From Chelatococcus sambhunathii (GTDB taxonomy: Bacteria > Pseudomonadota > Alphaproteobacteria > Rhizobiales > Beijerinckiaceae), in assembly GCF_001418005.1 (NCBI RefSeq), contig NZ_LIOL01000007.1, positions 93,350 through 157,349 of the forward strand: DNA of 64,000 nt, in the 5' to 3' direction. The position numbers were made by a program, and so were the translations under genes. Below, in pieces: positions 30,887 to 41,053 of the stretch; positions within the stretch are counted from its first letter, which is position 1, and each line of letters opens with the position of its first letter. Under the pieces are notes generated by a model that worked only from the letters and a program-made list of their open reading frames with translations, searched no databases and was not told the origin of the DNA.

Positions 30887-33094
30887 ATGATGCGGCAGTA
30901 CGAGCTCGTCGAGCGTGTGAAGCGTTATCATCCGGATGCGGACGAGGCCCTGCTCGACCGGGCCTATGTCTATGCCATGCGGGCGCACGGCCAGCAGAAG
31001 CGCGCTTCGGGCGATCTGTTCTTCTCCCATCCCCTCGAGGTTGCGGCCATCCTGACGGACCTGAGGCTCGACGATTCAACCATCGTCGCCGCCGTGCTGC
31101 ACGACACGATCGAGGATACAGACGCCACGCGCGAAGAGATCGACCATATGTTCGGTCAGGAGATCGGCGCGCTGGTGGAGGGGCTCACCAAGATCAAGAA
31201 GCTCGACTTCGTGTCGAAGAAGGCCAAGCAGGGCGAGAACTTCCGCAAGCTCCTGCTGGCTATCGCCGCAGACGTGCGCGTGCTGCTCGTCAAGCTGGCT
31301 GACCGACTGCACAACATGCGTACCCTGCATTACGTCGCCCCCGAGAAGCGTCTGCGCGTCGCCGAGGAGACGCTGGAGATCTATGCGCCGCTCGCCGGGC
31401 GCATGGGCATCCAGGAGATGCGCGACGAACTGGAGGATCTCTCCTTCCGCTATCTGAAGCCGGAAGCCTACGAGACGATCACGCGCCGGCTCGAGGAAGT
31501 GGCCCAGCGCAACGGGCCGCTGATCGATACCATCGAGAGGGATCTGGCAACCCGGCTCGCCGAGCGGGGCATCGCGGCGAAAGTCACGGGCCGGCGCAAG
31601 CGGCCCTATTCCATCTGGCGCAAGATGGAGCGCAAGTCCGTTGCCTTCGAGCAACTCTCGGACATCTTCGGCTTCCGCGTCCTCGTCGACAGCATCGATG
31701 ACTGCTACAGGGCGCTCGGCGTGGTGCACACCACCTGGCCGATGGTACCCGGACGCTACAAGGACTACATCTCGACGCCGAAGCAGAACGACTACCGCTC
31801 CATCCACACGACGGTGATCGGGCCGGGGCACCAGCGCGTCGAACTGCAGATCCGCACCGCAGAGATGCACGAGATCGCCGAATACGGCATCGCGGCCCAC
31901 GCGCTCTACAAGGACGGGCGTACCGGCGCCGGCGGCACGCTGATGAACGAAAGCCGAGCCTATCAGTGGCTGCGGCGCACCGTCGATCTCCTGGCCGAAG
32001 GCGACAGCCCTGAGGAATTCCTCGAACATACCAAGCTCGAACTCTTCCACGATCAGGTCTTCTGCTTCACGCCCAAGGGGCGGCTCATCGCCCTGCCTCG
32101 CGGCGCAACGCCCATCGACTTCGCCTATGCCGTGCATACGGACGTCGGCAATACGGCGGTCGGCGCGAAGATCAACGGCCGAATCGCGCCGCTCCTGTCG
32201 GAATTGCAGAACGGCGACGAGGTCGAGATCGTCCGCGCGGAGGGACAGGTGCCGCCGGCCGCCTGGGAATCGCTCGTCGTCACCGGCAAGGCACGCGCCG
32301 CCATCCGCCGCGCCACACGCAGCGCCGTGCGGCGGCAATATGCGGGCCTCGGCCGCCAGATCCTGGAGCGAGCCTTCGAGCGCGCCGGCAAGGCCTTCTC
32401 CGACGACAAGCTGAAGGCGGCGCTGCCACGGCTCGCGCGGCAATCGATCGACGACGTGCTCGCGGCGGTCGGACGCGGCGAGATGTTCTCGGGCGATGTG
32501 GTGCAGGCCATCTACCCGGAATACCGCGAGGACAGGAGGCCCAGCAGCGATAGCACCAACGGCGTCGGCTGGTTCGACATCAAGGGCGGCGACAACCTGC
32601 GCTTCAAGGTTCCCGGCACCGGCGGGGAGGAAGGCCCGAGTTGCGCCATCCCCATCCGCGGCCTCAACGGCGACCTGCCGGTGCGCTTTGCGCCGGAGGG
32701 CGGTGCCGTGCCGGGCGACCGCATCGTCGGCATCCTGACGCCGGGCGAGGGCATCACGATCTATCCCATCCAGTCGCCCTCCCTCGCCGCCTTCGAGGAT
32801 GCGCCCGACCGCTGGCTCGACGTGCGCTGGGCGGTGGAAGACGGCAACCGGCAGCGCTTTCCGGCCCGGATCGCGCTCAACTCCATCAACGAACCGGGCA
32901 CGCTCGCCACCGTGGCACAGGTGATCGCCGAGCACGACGGCAATATCGACAATGTCATCATGCGCCGCAGGACACCGGATTTCACCGATCTGACAATCGA
33001 CGTGTCCGTCTGGGACCTGAAACACCTCAACGCCATCATCAGCGAACTTCGCGCAAAGCGGGTGGTGAGCAAGGTAACTCGCGTCACGGGCTGA
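30887..33094 (+). CDS. rsh: Bifunctional (p)ppGpp synthetase/hydrolase Rsh
   Basis: A 735-residue RelA/SpoT homologue. The hydrolase domain has HDTIEDT (about residue 72-78) and KLADRLHNMRTL. The synthetase domain has GRRKRPYSIWRKM and RYKDYISTPKQNDYRSIHTT. A TGS domain (FTPKGRLIALPRGATPIDFAYAVH) and a C-terminal ACT domain follow. MMRQYELVERV is the standard rhizobial start. It makes and destroys the starvation alarmone. In this order a single bifunctional enzyme usually serves the whole stringent response. Confidence 0.96.
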   Translation: MMRQYELVERVKRYHPDADEALLDRAYVYAMRAHGQQKRASGDLFFSHPLEVAAILTDLRLDDSTIVAAVLHDTIEDTDATREEIDHMFGQEIGALVEGLTKIKKLDFVSKKAKQGENFRKLLLAIAADVRVLLVKLADRLHNMRTLHYVAPEKRLRVAEETLEIYAPLAGRMGIQEMRDELEDLSFRYLKPEAYETITRRLEEVAQRNGPLIDTIERDLATRLAERGIAAKVTGRRKRPYSIWRKMERKSVAFEQLSDIFGFRVLVDSIDDCYRALGVVHTTWPMVPGRYKDYISTPKQNDYRSIHTTVIGPGHQRVELQIRTAEMHEIAEYGIAAHALYKDGRTGAGGTLMNESRAYQWLRRTVDLLAEGDSPEEFLEHTKLELFHDQVFCFTPKGRLIALPRGATPIDFAYAVHTDVGNTAVGAKINGRIAPLLSELQNGDEVEIVRAEGQVPPAAWESLVVTGKARAAIRRATRSAVRRQYAGLGRQILERAFERAGKAFSDDKLKAALPRLARQSIDDVLAAVGRGEMFSGDVVQAIYPEYREDRRPSSDSTNGVGWFDIKGGDNLRFKVPGTGGEEGPSCAIPIRGLNGDLPVRFAPEGGAVPGDRIVGILTPGEGITIYPIQSPSLAAFEDAPDRWLDVRWAVEDGNRQRFPARIALNSINEPGTLATVAQVIAEHDGNIDNVIMRRRTPDFTDLTIDVSVWDLKHLNAIISELRAKRVVSKVTRVTG

Positions 33095-33570
33095 AAATTC
33101 TGCATGCGGTGTGGCACGCAGCGCATGACAAGCCCCCGCAACTCGTCTAGTACAGATAGACAAGTTCAAATCTGCGGCTGACGGCTGGCCGGTTCCTCAG
33201 GGGAGTGTGCCCGAAGTCACCGGAAATCGCAGTAGCGGCGCTCGGCAGGAGTGAACGAGGATCTCCATAAAGCCTGCCCGCGCCGGCGAGCCGGACGCGA
33301 CAAGGCAGGGCATTGTTACGGTGCGGCGCCGGAAAGAGCCGCCCTTTGTTGACCAACAAGCGCGGAATGGTAGAAATAACAGAATAATATTTACGATGCC
33401 CTTACGTTTAATCACTCTACCTTGCCCAGAAATGCTGGATAAGCCGAATGGGGTCGCAGAAACTCCAAAGGCGTCGATCCTTCCATCACGCGCCGCGGAC
33501 GCACGAATCGAGACGTAGAACAGAAACGCCAGCGCCCCATCAGAAACCAAAAGACCCCCGAGTACAATCC
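33095..33570. other. Long AT-richer gap before the NYN gene
   Basis: This 476-bp stretch has no believable gene. The right half (about 33350-33570) is clearly AT-richer than the genome, with TATTT-type tracts such as AATAATATTTACG. It probably holds the promoter of the NYN gene, and could encode a small RNA, but no known RNA family was recognised. GTTGACCAACAA at 33347-33358 contains TTGACC, which could be a -35 element. Confidence 0.4.
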
Positions 33571-34221
33571 ATGAGCAGCAAGCAGCGTATCGCACTATTT
33601 ATCGACGGCGCCAATCTTTACGCAACAACAAAGACACTTGGATTTGACATAGACTACAAACGGCTCTTGAAGGAATTTCAGGACCGGGGGCGTTTGGTTA
33701 GAGCTTTCTATTATACAGCAATGATCGAGGACCAGGAGTATTCCTCGATTCGGCCGCTGATCGACTGGCTGGATTACAACGGCTACCGTGTGGTGACAAA
33801 ACCGACGAAGGAGTTCGTGGATTCCTCCGGTCGCCGCAAGGTCAAGGGCAACATGGACATCGAGCTCGCCATCGATGCGCTCGAGCTTGCGCCCTTTATC
33901 GACGAGATGGTGCTGTTCTCCGGTGATGGCGACTTCCGCTCGCTCGTCGAGGCCATGCAGCGGCGCGGCGTGCGCGTGTCGGTGGTTTCCACCATCTCGA
34001 CCCAGCCGCCGATGATCGCGGATGAGCTGCGCCGCCAGGCCGACGAGTTCATCGAGATCATGCAGCTCGAGCCGCGCATCGGCCGCGACCCGGCCGAGCG
34101 TATGCAGCGCATGCAGCACGGCGGCTTCGAGGACAGCCCGCGCGGTCGCGGCCTCGAGCGGCGCTATGGCATCCGCCAGACGCCGCCGCCGGAGAGGGAT
34201 GACGGCAGCAGCGAGGGCTGA
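33571..34221 (+). CDS. NYN-domain (LabA/DUF88) putative ribonuclease
   Basis: A 216-residue protein. The NYN/PIN-like fold is marked by conserved acidic residues in ALFIDGANLY, KGNMDIELAIDAL and LFSGDGDFRSLVEAM. The C-terminal 50 residues are Arg/Pro-rich and likely disordered. Such proteins are predicted metal-dependent RNA nucleases. NYN genes commonly sit near rpoZ and rsh in rhizobia. Codons near the start are AT-richer than the rest. Confidence 0.9.
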   Translation: MSSKQRIALFIDGANLYATTKTLGFDIDYKRLLKEFQDRGRLVRAFYYTAMIEDQEYSSIRPLIDWLDYNGYRVVTKPTKEFVDSSGRRKVKGNMDIELAIDALELAPFIDEMVLFSGDGDFRSLVEAMQRRGVRVSVVSTISTQPPMIADELRRQADEFIEIMQLEPRIGRDPAERMQRMQHGGFEDSPRGRGLERRYGIRQTPPPERDDGSSEG

Positions 34222-34234
34222 TACCTCTCCCGGC

Positions 34235-34867
34235 ATGATCGAGCCTTCGTCCGACTGCCCGCAATGCCCCCGGCTCGTCGCCTTCCGCGACGAATGGCGC
34301 GCGCGTGAGCCGCTCTGGCACAATGCCCCCGTTCCCTCGTTCGGCGACATGGGTGCGCGCCTCCTCGTCGTGGGCCTTGCACCCGGCCTGCGGGGGGCCA
34401 ACCGCACCGGCCGACCGTTCACCGGCGATTATGCGGGCGATCTCCTCTACGAGACGCTGTCGGACTTCGGCTTCTCGTCCGGCGTCTTCGCTGCGCGGCC
34501 GGACGACGGCCTGCAGCTCAAGGGAGCGCTGTTGACGAACGCCGTGCGCTGCGTGCCGCCGGAGAACAAGCCGACCGCCCCCGAGATCAAGACCTGCCGC
34601 AGCTATCTGGCGGCCACCATCGCCTCGTTGCCGGAACTCAGGGCGATCTTGGCGCTCGGCCGCATCGCCCACGAGAGCACGGTGCGCGCGCTCGGCGCTT
34701 CGCCCGGCAAGGTGCCCTTCGCGCATCAGGCGGCCCACGACATCGGCCGCGTCCGCCTCTTCGACAGCTATCACTGCTCGCGCTACAACACGAACACCGG
34801 CCGCCTCACGCGCGACATGTTCCGTGCCGTCTTCACCGACATGAAGGCCTATCTCGACGCCCGGTGA
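34235..34867 (+). CDS. Uracil-DNA glycosylase, family 5 (UdgB-like)
   Basis: About 210 residues from ATG 34235; ATG 34199 inside the NYN gene is an alternative. The iron-sulfur cysteines start with CPQCPRL. Motif A is GLAPGLRGANRTGRPFTGD, the form of family 5 rather than family 4 enzymes. NAVRCVPPENKPTAPE and SYHCSRYNTNTGRLT are further family blocks. It removes uracil and some other damaged bases from DNA. It follows the NYN gene closely. Confidence 0.9.
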   Translation: MIEPSSDCPQCPRLVAFRDEWRAREPLWHNAPVPSFGDMGARLLVVGLAPGLRGANRTGRPFTGDYAGDLLYETLSDFGFSSGVFAARPDDGLQLKGALLTNAVRCVPPENKPTAPEIKTCRSYLAATIASLPELRAILALGRIAHESTVRALGASPGKVPFAHQAAHDIGRVRLFDSYHCSRYNTNTGRLTRDMFRAVFTDMKAYLDAR

Positions 34868-34873
34868 GGCGCC

Positions 34874-35728
34874 TCACATGGACAGGCGGGCGTTGCCGGC
34901 GAGGATGTCCGCCGCGAGTTCCCGTGCCGGCCCCGTGAACTCCCGGCCGGCAGCGGCAAGGACGAACTCCACTTCCTCCAGCCCCGGCAGATGACGCCCG
35001 GCGCGCAGCTCCACGAGCCCGGCGGGCAGCATGCTGCGCGGCTGCACCAGGACGCCGAGACCGGCCACGGCCGCCGCGCGCAGGCCGCTCAGACTACCGG
35101 AGGTGCAGACGATCCGCCACGGCACATTGGCCCGTTCCAGGGCCTCGATGGCCACCGCGCGCGTGATGCTGGGCGGCGGGAAGGCGATGAGCGGCACCGG
35201 CCGCTCCGGCACCACCAGGGCCGGATTGGCCGCGGCCCAGACCAGCGCCTCGCGGCGCACGAGCGTGCCCTGCTCCTGGCCGATGCGCCGCTTGGCGAGC
35301 ACGAGATCGAGATCGCCCGCCTGCAGCATCTCGTTGAGAATGCCGCTGAGCGCCACCGTGATTTCGAGATCGACGGAAGGATTGCGCCGGGCAAAATCGC
35401 CGAGCACCTCGGCGAGGCGCGACAGGACGAAATCCTCCGAGGCGCCGAAGCGCAGCTTGCCGCGCAGTTCCGCCCCCTCGAAATAGCGCTCGACACGGCG
35501 GTTCATCTCCAGGATGTTGCGCGCGAAGCTCAGCATCGCCTCACCATCCGGCGTCAGCGTCACGGAATGGGTATCGCGCGCGACGAGGCGCCGGCCGACT
35601 GCCTCCTCGAGCCTGCGCACGTGCTGGCTCACCGTGGACTGGCCGATGGCGAGAAGACGCCCGGCGCCGGTGAAGCTGCGCGCCTCGGCGACGGCCGCGA
35701 AGGTGCGCAGGAGCACGGGATCGTACAT
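34874..35728 (-). CDS. LysR-family transcriptional regulator
   Basis: A 284-residue LysR protein. The N-terminal winged helix is LLRTFAAVAEARSFTGAG followed by GQSTVSQHVRRLEE (residues about 6-43). A periplasmic-binding-like effector domain follows (about 90-284). It is divergent from the YfeH-type transporter gene with a 101-bp gap, so that transporter is its most likely target. It ends 6 bp from the convergent glycosylase gene. Confidence 0.92.
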   Translation of the reverse strand: MYDPVLLRTFAAVAEARSFTGAGRLLAIGQSTVSQHVRRLEEAVGRRLVARDTHSVTLTPDGEAMLSFARNILEMNRRVERYFEGAELRGKLRFGASEDFVLSRLAEVLGDFARRNPSVDLEITVALSGILNEMLQAGDLDLVLAKRRIGQEQGTLVRREALVWAAANPALVVPERPVPLIAFPPPSITRAVAIEALERANVPWRIVCTSGSLSGLRAAAVAGLGVLVQPRSMLPAGLVELRAGRHLPGLEEVEFVLAAAGREFTGPARELAADILAGNARLSM

Positions 35729-35829
35729 GGCTATCTCGTTTCGCGATGACTGATATCCACATCAACTCAATTCCAAATAATCCAGCCGGAGGCTAGATGT
35801 GCCCCGAGGCTCTCAACCGAGGTGGCATC

Positions 35830-36825
35830 ATGTTGCGGCTCCTGGCGGACAGGTTTCTTCTCGCGCTCCTTGGCATCGTCGCGCTGTCGAGCGTCCTGCC
35901 GGTGCGCGGGGCGCTGGTGGAGCCGTTTAGCATCGCCACCGACATTGCCATCGCGCTCGTCTTCTTCCTGCAGGGCGCCCGCCTGTCGCGGGCGACCGTT
36001 GTCGCTGGGTTCACGCACTGGCGGCTCCATCTCATGGTATTCGCGGCCACCTTCGTGCTCTTCCCGCTTCTCGGCCTGGCAGCCGGCCTCCTCGTGCCGA
36101 CGCTGCTCAGCCCGGCGCTCTATGCGGGCATCCTTTTCCTGTGCGTCCTGCCGTCGACGATCCAGTCGTCGATCGCCTTCACCTCGATCGCGCACGGCAA
36201 CGTCTCGGCGGCCGTCTGCTCGGCCTCCGCCTCCAACATCCTCGGCATGTTCCTGACGCCGCTGCTCGTCGGGCTGCTGTTCAGCGCGCGCGGCAGCGGG
36301 CCGTCGCTGGAGGCCGTCGGCAGCATCCTCGTCCAGCTGCTCCTGCCCTTCGTCGTCGGGCAGGTCCTGCAGCCCAGGATCGGCAAGTGGGTGATCGAGA
36401 ACGGCCGCATCCTCGGCCTCGTCGACCGCGGCTCCATTCTGCTCGTCGTCTACATTGCCTTCAGCCACGCGGTGGTGGATGGGCTGTGGCACAAGCTCTC
36501 GGCGCTCGACCTCGCGGTCATGGTGGGGGTCGACGTGGTGCTCCTCGCCCTCGTGCTCGCCGTCACGACCGCGTCCGCGCGGCTCCTCGGCTTCAGCCGC
36601 GAGGACGAGATCACCATCGTCTTCTGCGGCTCCAAGAAGAGCCTCGCCAGCGGCGTGCCGATGGCGAAGGTCATCTTCGCCGGGCAGGACACGGGAACCA
36701 TCCTGCTGCCGCTGATGCTCTTCCACCAGATCCAGCTGATGGCCTGCGCGGTGCTCGCGCGGCATTACGCCGACCGGCGGCTCAAGGAGATGGATGCGGA
36801 GGAGCCGCTGCCGGCACAGGCCTGA
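35830..36825 (+). CDS. YfeH-type transporter (bile acid:sodium symporter superfamily)
   Basis: About 331 residues with nine to ten hydrophobic helices. Blocks shared with E. coli YfeH include HWRLHLMVF, FTSIAHGNVSAAVCSASAS and DEITIVFCGSKKSLASG. LMLFHQIQLMACAVLARHY is another. The true substrate of this branch is unknown. ATG 35830 is preceded by GAGGTGG; ATG 35797 is less likely. It is divergent from a LysR gene that probably controls it. Confidence 0.88.
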   Translation: MLRLLADRFLLALLGIVALSSVLPVRGALVEPFSIATDIAIALVFFLQGARLSRATVVAGFTHWRLHLMVFAATFVLFPLLGLAAGLLVPTLLSPALYAGILFLCVLPSTIQSSIAFTSIAHGNVSAAVCSASASNILGMFLTPLLVGLLFSARGSGPSLEAVGSILVQLLLPFVVGQVLQPRIGKWVIENGRILGLVDRGSILLVVYIAFSHAVVDGLWHKLSALDLAVMVGVDVVLLALVLAVTTASARLLGFSREDEITIVFCGSKKSLASGVPMAKVIFAGQDTGTILLPLMLFHQIQLMACAVLARHYADRRLKEMDAEEPLPAQA

Positions 36826-36834
36826 CGGCGCGCC

Positions 36835-37218
36835 TCAGCCGTAGGCGATGAACTCGAGCAGCGAGCCGTCGGGGTCGCGGAAATAAACGCTGGTGCCGTG
36901 GCCGCGCGCGCCGAAGCGCTCCACCGGGCCGAGTTCGACAGGGACGTGATGGGCGGCGAGATGGGCAAGCGCCTCCTCGATCGTGCCGTGCCATTCGAAG
37001 CACAGGTCGCTGTTGCCCGGCATCACCGGCAGGCGCGCCCGCGGCTCGCCGAGCTGGCCGGGGCCGTGGCAATTGAGCTGCATGGCGCCGAAACGAAAGG
37101 CGAAGCCGTTGCGCACCGGCACCGCCTCGGCGCCGAGCACGTCGCAATAGAACTTGCGCGACGCCGACCAGTCGGACACGTGGATCACGCAATGGTCGAA
37201 CGAGATATGCTTCGTCAA
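36835..37218 (-). CDS. VOC-family (glyoxalase/bleomycin-resistance-like) protein
   Basis: A 127-residue single VOC domain. ISFDHCVIHVSDWSASRKFY holds the first metal-ligand position (His), and DPDGSLLEFIAYG the last (Glu). This fits small metal-dependent dioxygenase, lyase or resistance proteins; the reaction is unknown. The TTG at 37216-37218 is the best start, with GGGGAGGAG upstream. It follows smpB on the same strand (28-bp gap). Confidence 0.83.
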   Translation of the reverse strand: MTKHISFDHCVIHVSDWSASRKFYCDVLGAEAVPVRNGFAFRFGAMQLNCHGPGQLGEPRARLPVMPGNSDLCFEWHGTIEEALAHLAAHHVPVELGPVERFGARGHGTSVYFRDPDGSLLEFIAYG

Positions 37219-37246
37219 AGGCTCCTCCCCCGCCGCTGACCGGACC

Positions 37247-37735
37247 TCAGCCGCGCTCGCGCAGCACGCGCGCCTTCTCGCGCTCCCAGGTGCGCTGCTT
37301 CTCGGTCTCGCGCTTGTCGTGCAGCTTCTTGCCGCGGGCGAGGCCGAGCTCCACCTTGGCGCGGCCACGCTCGTTGAAATAGACGCGCAGCGGAATGACC
37401 GTGAAGCCCTCGCGTTGGGTGGCGCCGAGCAGCTTGTTGATCTGGCGTCGGTGCAGCAGCAGCCGGCGCGGGCGCCGCGTCTCGTGATTGAAACGGTTGG
37501 CCTGCAGATATTCCGGGATGTAGGCGTTGAACAGGAAGAACTCGTTGCCCGATGGCCCGGCATAGGCCTCGCCGATCGTAGCCTTGCCCTCGCGCAGCGA
37601 CTTCACCTCCGTGCCCGTCAGCGCGATGCCGGCCTCGATGTTCTCGAGGATCTCGTAGTTGAACCGCGCCTTGCGGTTGTCCGCCACCACGCGCGGCCCG
37701 GGCGTCTTGCTGTTCTTCGCTGACACGTCACCCAT
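37247..37735 (-). CDS. smpB: SsrA-binding protein
   Basis: A 162-residue Smp[35 protein letters not shown] and NAYIPEY are conserved. The C-terminal basic tail ([19 protein letters not shown]) inserts in the ribosome decoding channel. It brings tmRNA to stalled ribosomes. It follows dapA on the same strand with a 49-bp gap. Confidence 0.96.
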   Translation of the reverse strand: MGDVSAKNSKTPGPRVVADNRKARFNYEILENIEAGIALTGTEVKSLREGKATIGEAYAGPSGNEFFLFNAYIPEYLQANRFNHETRRPRRLLLHRRQINKLLGATQREGFTVIPLRVYFNERGRAKVELGLARGKKLHDKRETEKQRTWEREKARVLRERG

Positions 37736-37784
37736 CCCCGTTCGCCGCAGCGGCTCTCGCCGCCGCGGCGGACATGGTCATTTC

Positions 37785-38678
37785 TCAAGCGTTGATCAAG
37801 CCGGCGTGCACCATGGCGGCACGCATCTGGCGCCTCGTGGCTTCCGTCACCGGCACGAGCGGCAGTCGTGTCTCCTCGCTCATGCGGCCGAGGATGGACA
37901 GGCCATATTTCGCCGGCGACGGATTGGTCTCGACGAAGAGCGCCGTGTGCAACGGCATCAGCCGGTCCTGGATGGCGAGGGCCGCCTTGTAGTCGCCTCT
38001 GAGGCACGCCTCCTGGAATTCCGAGCACAGCTTCGGTGCGACATTCGCCGTCACCGAGATGCAGCCGTGGCCACCGTGCGCCATGAAGCCGAGCGCCGTC
38101 GCATCCTCTCCCGAGAGCTGGTTGAACTCCGGCCCCATCGCTTCGCGCTGCAGGCTGACGCGCGCCACATTGGCCGTCGCGTCCTTGACGCCGGTGATGT
38201 TCCTCAGCTCCGAGAGGCGCTTCATGGTGTCGACACTCATGTCGATCACCGAGCGGCCGGGAATGTTGTAGATGAGGATCGGGATGCCGACGGCATCGTT
38301 GATCGCCTTGAAGTGCTGATAGAGCCCTTCCTGGGTTGGCTTGTTGTAGTAGGGCGTGACGACGAGCAGTCCGTCGGCGCCGGCGTCCTCCGCGTGACGC
38401 GCGAGGTCGATGGCCTCGGCCGTGTTGTTAGAGCCCGCCCCGGCGACGACGGGCACCCTGCCCCCCGCCTCCGCGATGCACCACGCCACCACCTGCTTGT
38501 GCTCGTCGTGCGTCAGCGTCGGGCTCTCGCCCGTCGTGCCTACAGGCACGAGGCCGTGCGTACCGTTCTCGATCTGCCACGCGACATGCCCGCGGAAGGC
38601 CGCCTCATCCAGTTTCCCGTCCCTGAACGGCGTCACGAGCGCGGTCAGTGAACCGGTGAAGAGGCGATGCGTCGTCAT
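37785..38678 (-). CDS. dapA: 4-hydroxy-tetrahydrodipicolinate synthase
   Basis: A 297-residue class I aldolase. GTTGESPTL holds the Thr pair, [14 protein letters not shown] the active-site Tyr, and [13 protein letters not shown] the Schiff-base Lys. It condenses pyruvate with aspartate semialdehyde in lysine and diaminopimelate synthesis. The ATG at 38676-38678 (MTTHRLFTG) is the family start. It is divergent from the lytic transglycosylase gene. Confidence 0.96.
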   Translation of the reverse strand: MTTHRLFTGSLTALVTPFRDGKLDEAAFRGHVAWQIENGTHGLVPVGTTGESPTLTHDEHKQVVAWCIAEAGGRVPVVAGAGSNNTAEAIDLARHAEDAGADGLLVVTPYYNKPTQEGLYQHFKAINDAVGIPILIYNIPGRSVIDMSVDTMKRLSELRNITGVKDATANVARVSLQREAMGPEFNQLSGEDATALGFMAHGGHGCISVTANVAPKLCSEFQEACLRGDYKAALAIQDRLMPLHTALFVETNPSPAKYGLSILGRMSEETRLPLVPVTEATRRQMRAAMVHAGLINA

Positions 38679-38895
38679 ACTGTCGCTCCAAAACGCAGCT
38701 GCGTTCGTTGTCCTTGCGGGAATGGCGCATGGTCGGACGGCCATACGTCTGCCGCAGTCATACCGCTCATTGAGATGGAGGCAAAGGGGCGCCATTCCGT
38801 TTCAGCGTCCGAACAACGTTAGCATTTCCTCAACGGAGGGCTGGGAAAATCCATACCTGCGTGATCGAGGCCGTCATCTTCGCGACGAGGGCGCG

Positions 38896-40989
38896 ATGAA
38901 GCCGTTCACACGTTTTGTCGCCGCGAGCACGGCGCTCGGGCTCGTCGGCGCCGTCGTCCTCACTGCAGCCATGCAGCGGCCGAGCGGTGCGGCCGTGCTG
39001 CCGCCGCCGCGCCCGGAAAGCACGGCCACCTCCGTCTCCCTGCCTGCTCCCCCTGCCCGACCCGAGAACGAGGCGGCGCAAAGCCCCGCCCCTTCGCCGC
39101 TGCTGACACTCGACGAGACCATCAAGCTCTATCGCGCCGGCCGCATCAGCGACGGCGATGCGCTGGCCCGCTCCCTCGAGACGCCAGCCGCGCGCTCGCT
39201 CGCCGAATGGGTGGCACTGCGCCACAATGCCGGCGCGGTGCCCTTCGAGCGGATCAACACCTTCCTCAACCGGCATCCCGGCTGGCCGGGCGAGGAGGGT
39301 CTGCAGAAGAGGGCGGAACAGGCCCTGCTCGAAGAGGCGAAGCCCGCCCGCATTGTGCGCGGCTTCTTCGCGACGCGCGAGCCCGTCAGCCCCGAAGGGC
39401 AGATCGCCCTTGCCGAGGTTCTCGCTGCCGAGGGCCATCAGAGCGAAGCCGCCGAGATCGCCCGGCGCGTCTGGCGCCGTGAGACGATGAGCGACGCCCT
39501 GGAGAAGCGGATCAATGCCCGCTTCGGCTCCGAATTGCTGCGCTCGGACCACGAGCGACGGCTCGAGCGCCTCTTGTTCGCCGAACGACTCGTCGAGGCC
39601 CTGCCCGAGGCCAAGGCGCTGGGCCCCGGTCACGAGGCACTGCTCAAGGCTTTCGGCGCCGCCATGAAGAACCCGGCGAGCGCCGGCAAGCTGCTCGACG
39701 CCGTGCCCGCCGCCCTGCGCAGCACGCCGGCCTATGTCTTCGCGCGGGCTCGCATGCTGCGCCGGCAGGACAAGCTTCACGAGGCGGCCAAGGCGCTTGA
39801 GGATGCCCCGCGCGTCGTCGCCGCGCTCGCCGACGGCGACAGCTGGGCGCTGGAGCGGCGCATTCTCGCCCGTGGCCTGCTCGATGCCGGGGATGCGCAC
39901 ACTGCCTATGCGGTAGCGCGCATCAACGAGGCCGAGAGCGAGACGGCAAAGATCGAGAATGCCTTCTTCGCCGGCTTCATCGCCCTGCGCTTCCTCAACG
40001 AGCCGGAGCGCGCGGCGGCGCATTTCGCCGAGGCGGCGCCCGCCGCCACCCTGCCCATCTCCGTCTCCCGCGTCGCCTACTGGCGCGCCCGCGCCGCCGA
40101 GGCGGCCGGGCGAGGCGAGGAGGCGCGGCGCTTCTACCAGGAGGCGGCGCGGCACGGCACCGCCTATTACGGCCAGCTGGCGCGACACAGGCTCGGTGCG
40201 GCCGAAGTGCCGGCACGGGCGGAGGCCCTGCCCGACCCCGCCGCCCGGGCCCGCGCGGAGGCCGAGCCGCTCGTTGGCGCCCTGCGCCTCGCCTATCGCC
40301 TCGGCGACGCGAGCCTCAGCGTGCCGCTGCTGGCCCAGGCCGCGCGCACGGCGCGCGATGCGGAGGCCTTCGCCCTTCTTGCGGAGCTCGCCGCCGAGGC
40401 AAACGACACGCGCGGACGCCTCCTCGTCGGCAAGCGGGCGCTCCATGCGGGGCACCTCCTCCACGCCGAGGCCTTCCCGACCGACGGGGTGCCGCCGGTG
40501 GACGACGCCGGCGCCGTCGAGCGCGCCATGGTGCTCGCCATCGCCCGGCAGGAGAGCGCATTCGAGCCAGGCGCCATCTCGCCCGCCGGCGCGCGCGGCC
40601 TGATGCAGCTCATGCCGGCGACGGCGCGCGAGACGGCGAAGCGCGCCGGCCTCGCCTTCGACCTCAACCGGCTGACGGCGGACCCTGCCTACAACGCCAC
40701 GCTCGGCACCGCCCATCTCGGCGAGCTCGTCGGCTACTGGCGCGGCTCGTACATCCTGACCTTCGCCGCCTACAACGCCGGGCCCGGCAACGTGCGCCGC
40801 TGGATCGCGGCCTATGGCGACCCGCGCAGCCCGGGCGTCGACCCGGTGGACTGGGTGGAGCGCATCCCCTTTAACGAGACGCGCAACTACGTGCAGCGGG
40901 TGATGGAAAACCTGCAGGTCTACCGCGAGCGCGTGGACGGCCGCACGGCCCTCCTGATCGACGAGGACTTGCGCCGCGGCGCCAACTAG
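38896..40989 (+). CDS. Soluble lytic murein transglycosylase (Slt70-like)
   Basis: A 697-residue exported protein. A short hydrophobic N-terminus (about residues 8-28) acts as signal or anchor, then a Pro-rich linker. A long alpha-superhelical region with TPR-like repeats (about 70-520) is followed by the C-terminal SLT domain. The catalytic Glu is in ARQESAFEPGAISPAGARGL (about residue 553), with QLMPATA and AYNAGPGNVRRW. It cleaves peptidoglycan to anhydro-muropeptides in the periplasm. Confidence 0.93.
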   Translation: MKPFTRFVAASTALGLVGAVVLTAAMQRPSGAAVLPPPRPESTATSVSLPAPPARPENEAAQSPAPSPLLTLDETIKLYRAGRISDGDALARSLETPAARSLAEWVALRHNAGAVPFERINTFLNRHPGWPGEEGLQKRAEQALLEEAKPARIVRGFFATREPVSPEGQIALAEVLAAEGHQSEAAEIARRVWRRETMSDALEKRINARFGSELLRSDHERRLERLLFAERLVEALPEAKALGPGHEALLKAFGAAMKNPASAGKLLDAVPAALRSTPAYVFARARMLRRQDKLHEAAKALEDAPRVVAALADGDSWALERRILARGLLDAGDAHTAYAVARINEAESETAKIENAFFAGFIALRFLNEPERAAAHFAEAAPAATLPISVSRVAYWRARAAEAAGRGEEARRFYQEAARHGTAYYGQLARHRLGAAEVPARAEALPDPAARARAEAEPLVGALRLAYRLGDASLSVPLLAQAARTARDAEAFALLAELAAEANDTRGRLLVGKRALHAGHLLHAEAFPTDGVPPVDDAGAVERAMVLAIARQESAFEPGAISPAGARGLMQLMPATARETAKRAGLAFDLNRLTADPAYNATLGTAHLGELVGYWRGSYILTFAAYNAGPGNVRRWIAAYGDPRSPGVDPVDWVERIPFNETRNYVQRVMENLQVYRERVDGRTALLIDEDLRRGAN

Positions 40990-41053
40990 ACCAGCTTGCG
41001 GGTAGCCGACCAAGCGCCGGCCCGATCCCCGCCGATCTTCACGGACTGCCGCC

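Noticed and set aside
33197..33595. Minus-strand open frame of 132 codons in the gap before the NYN gene
   Set aside because: Third codon positions are irregular, the N-terminus overlaps the start of the NYN gene, and no family is recognisable. It is most likely chance in a less GC-rich stretch.
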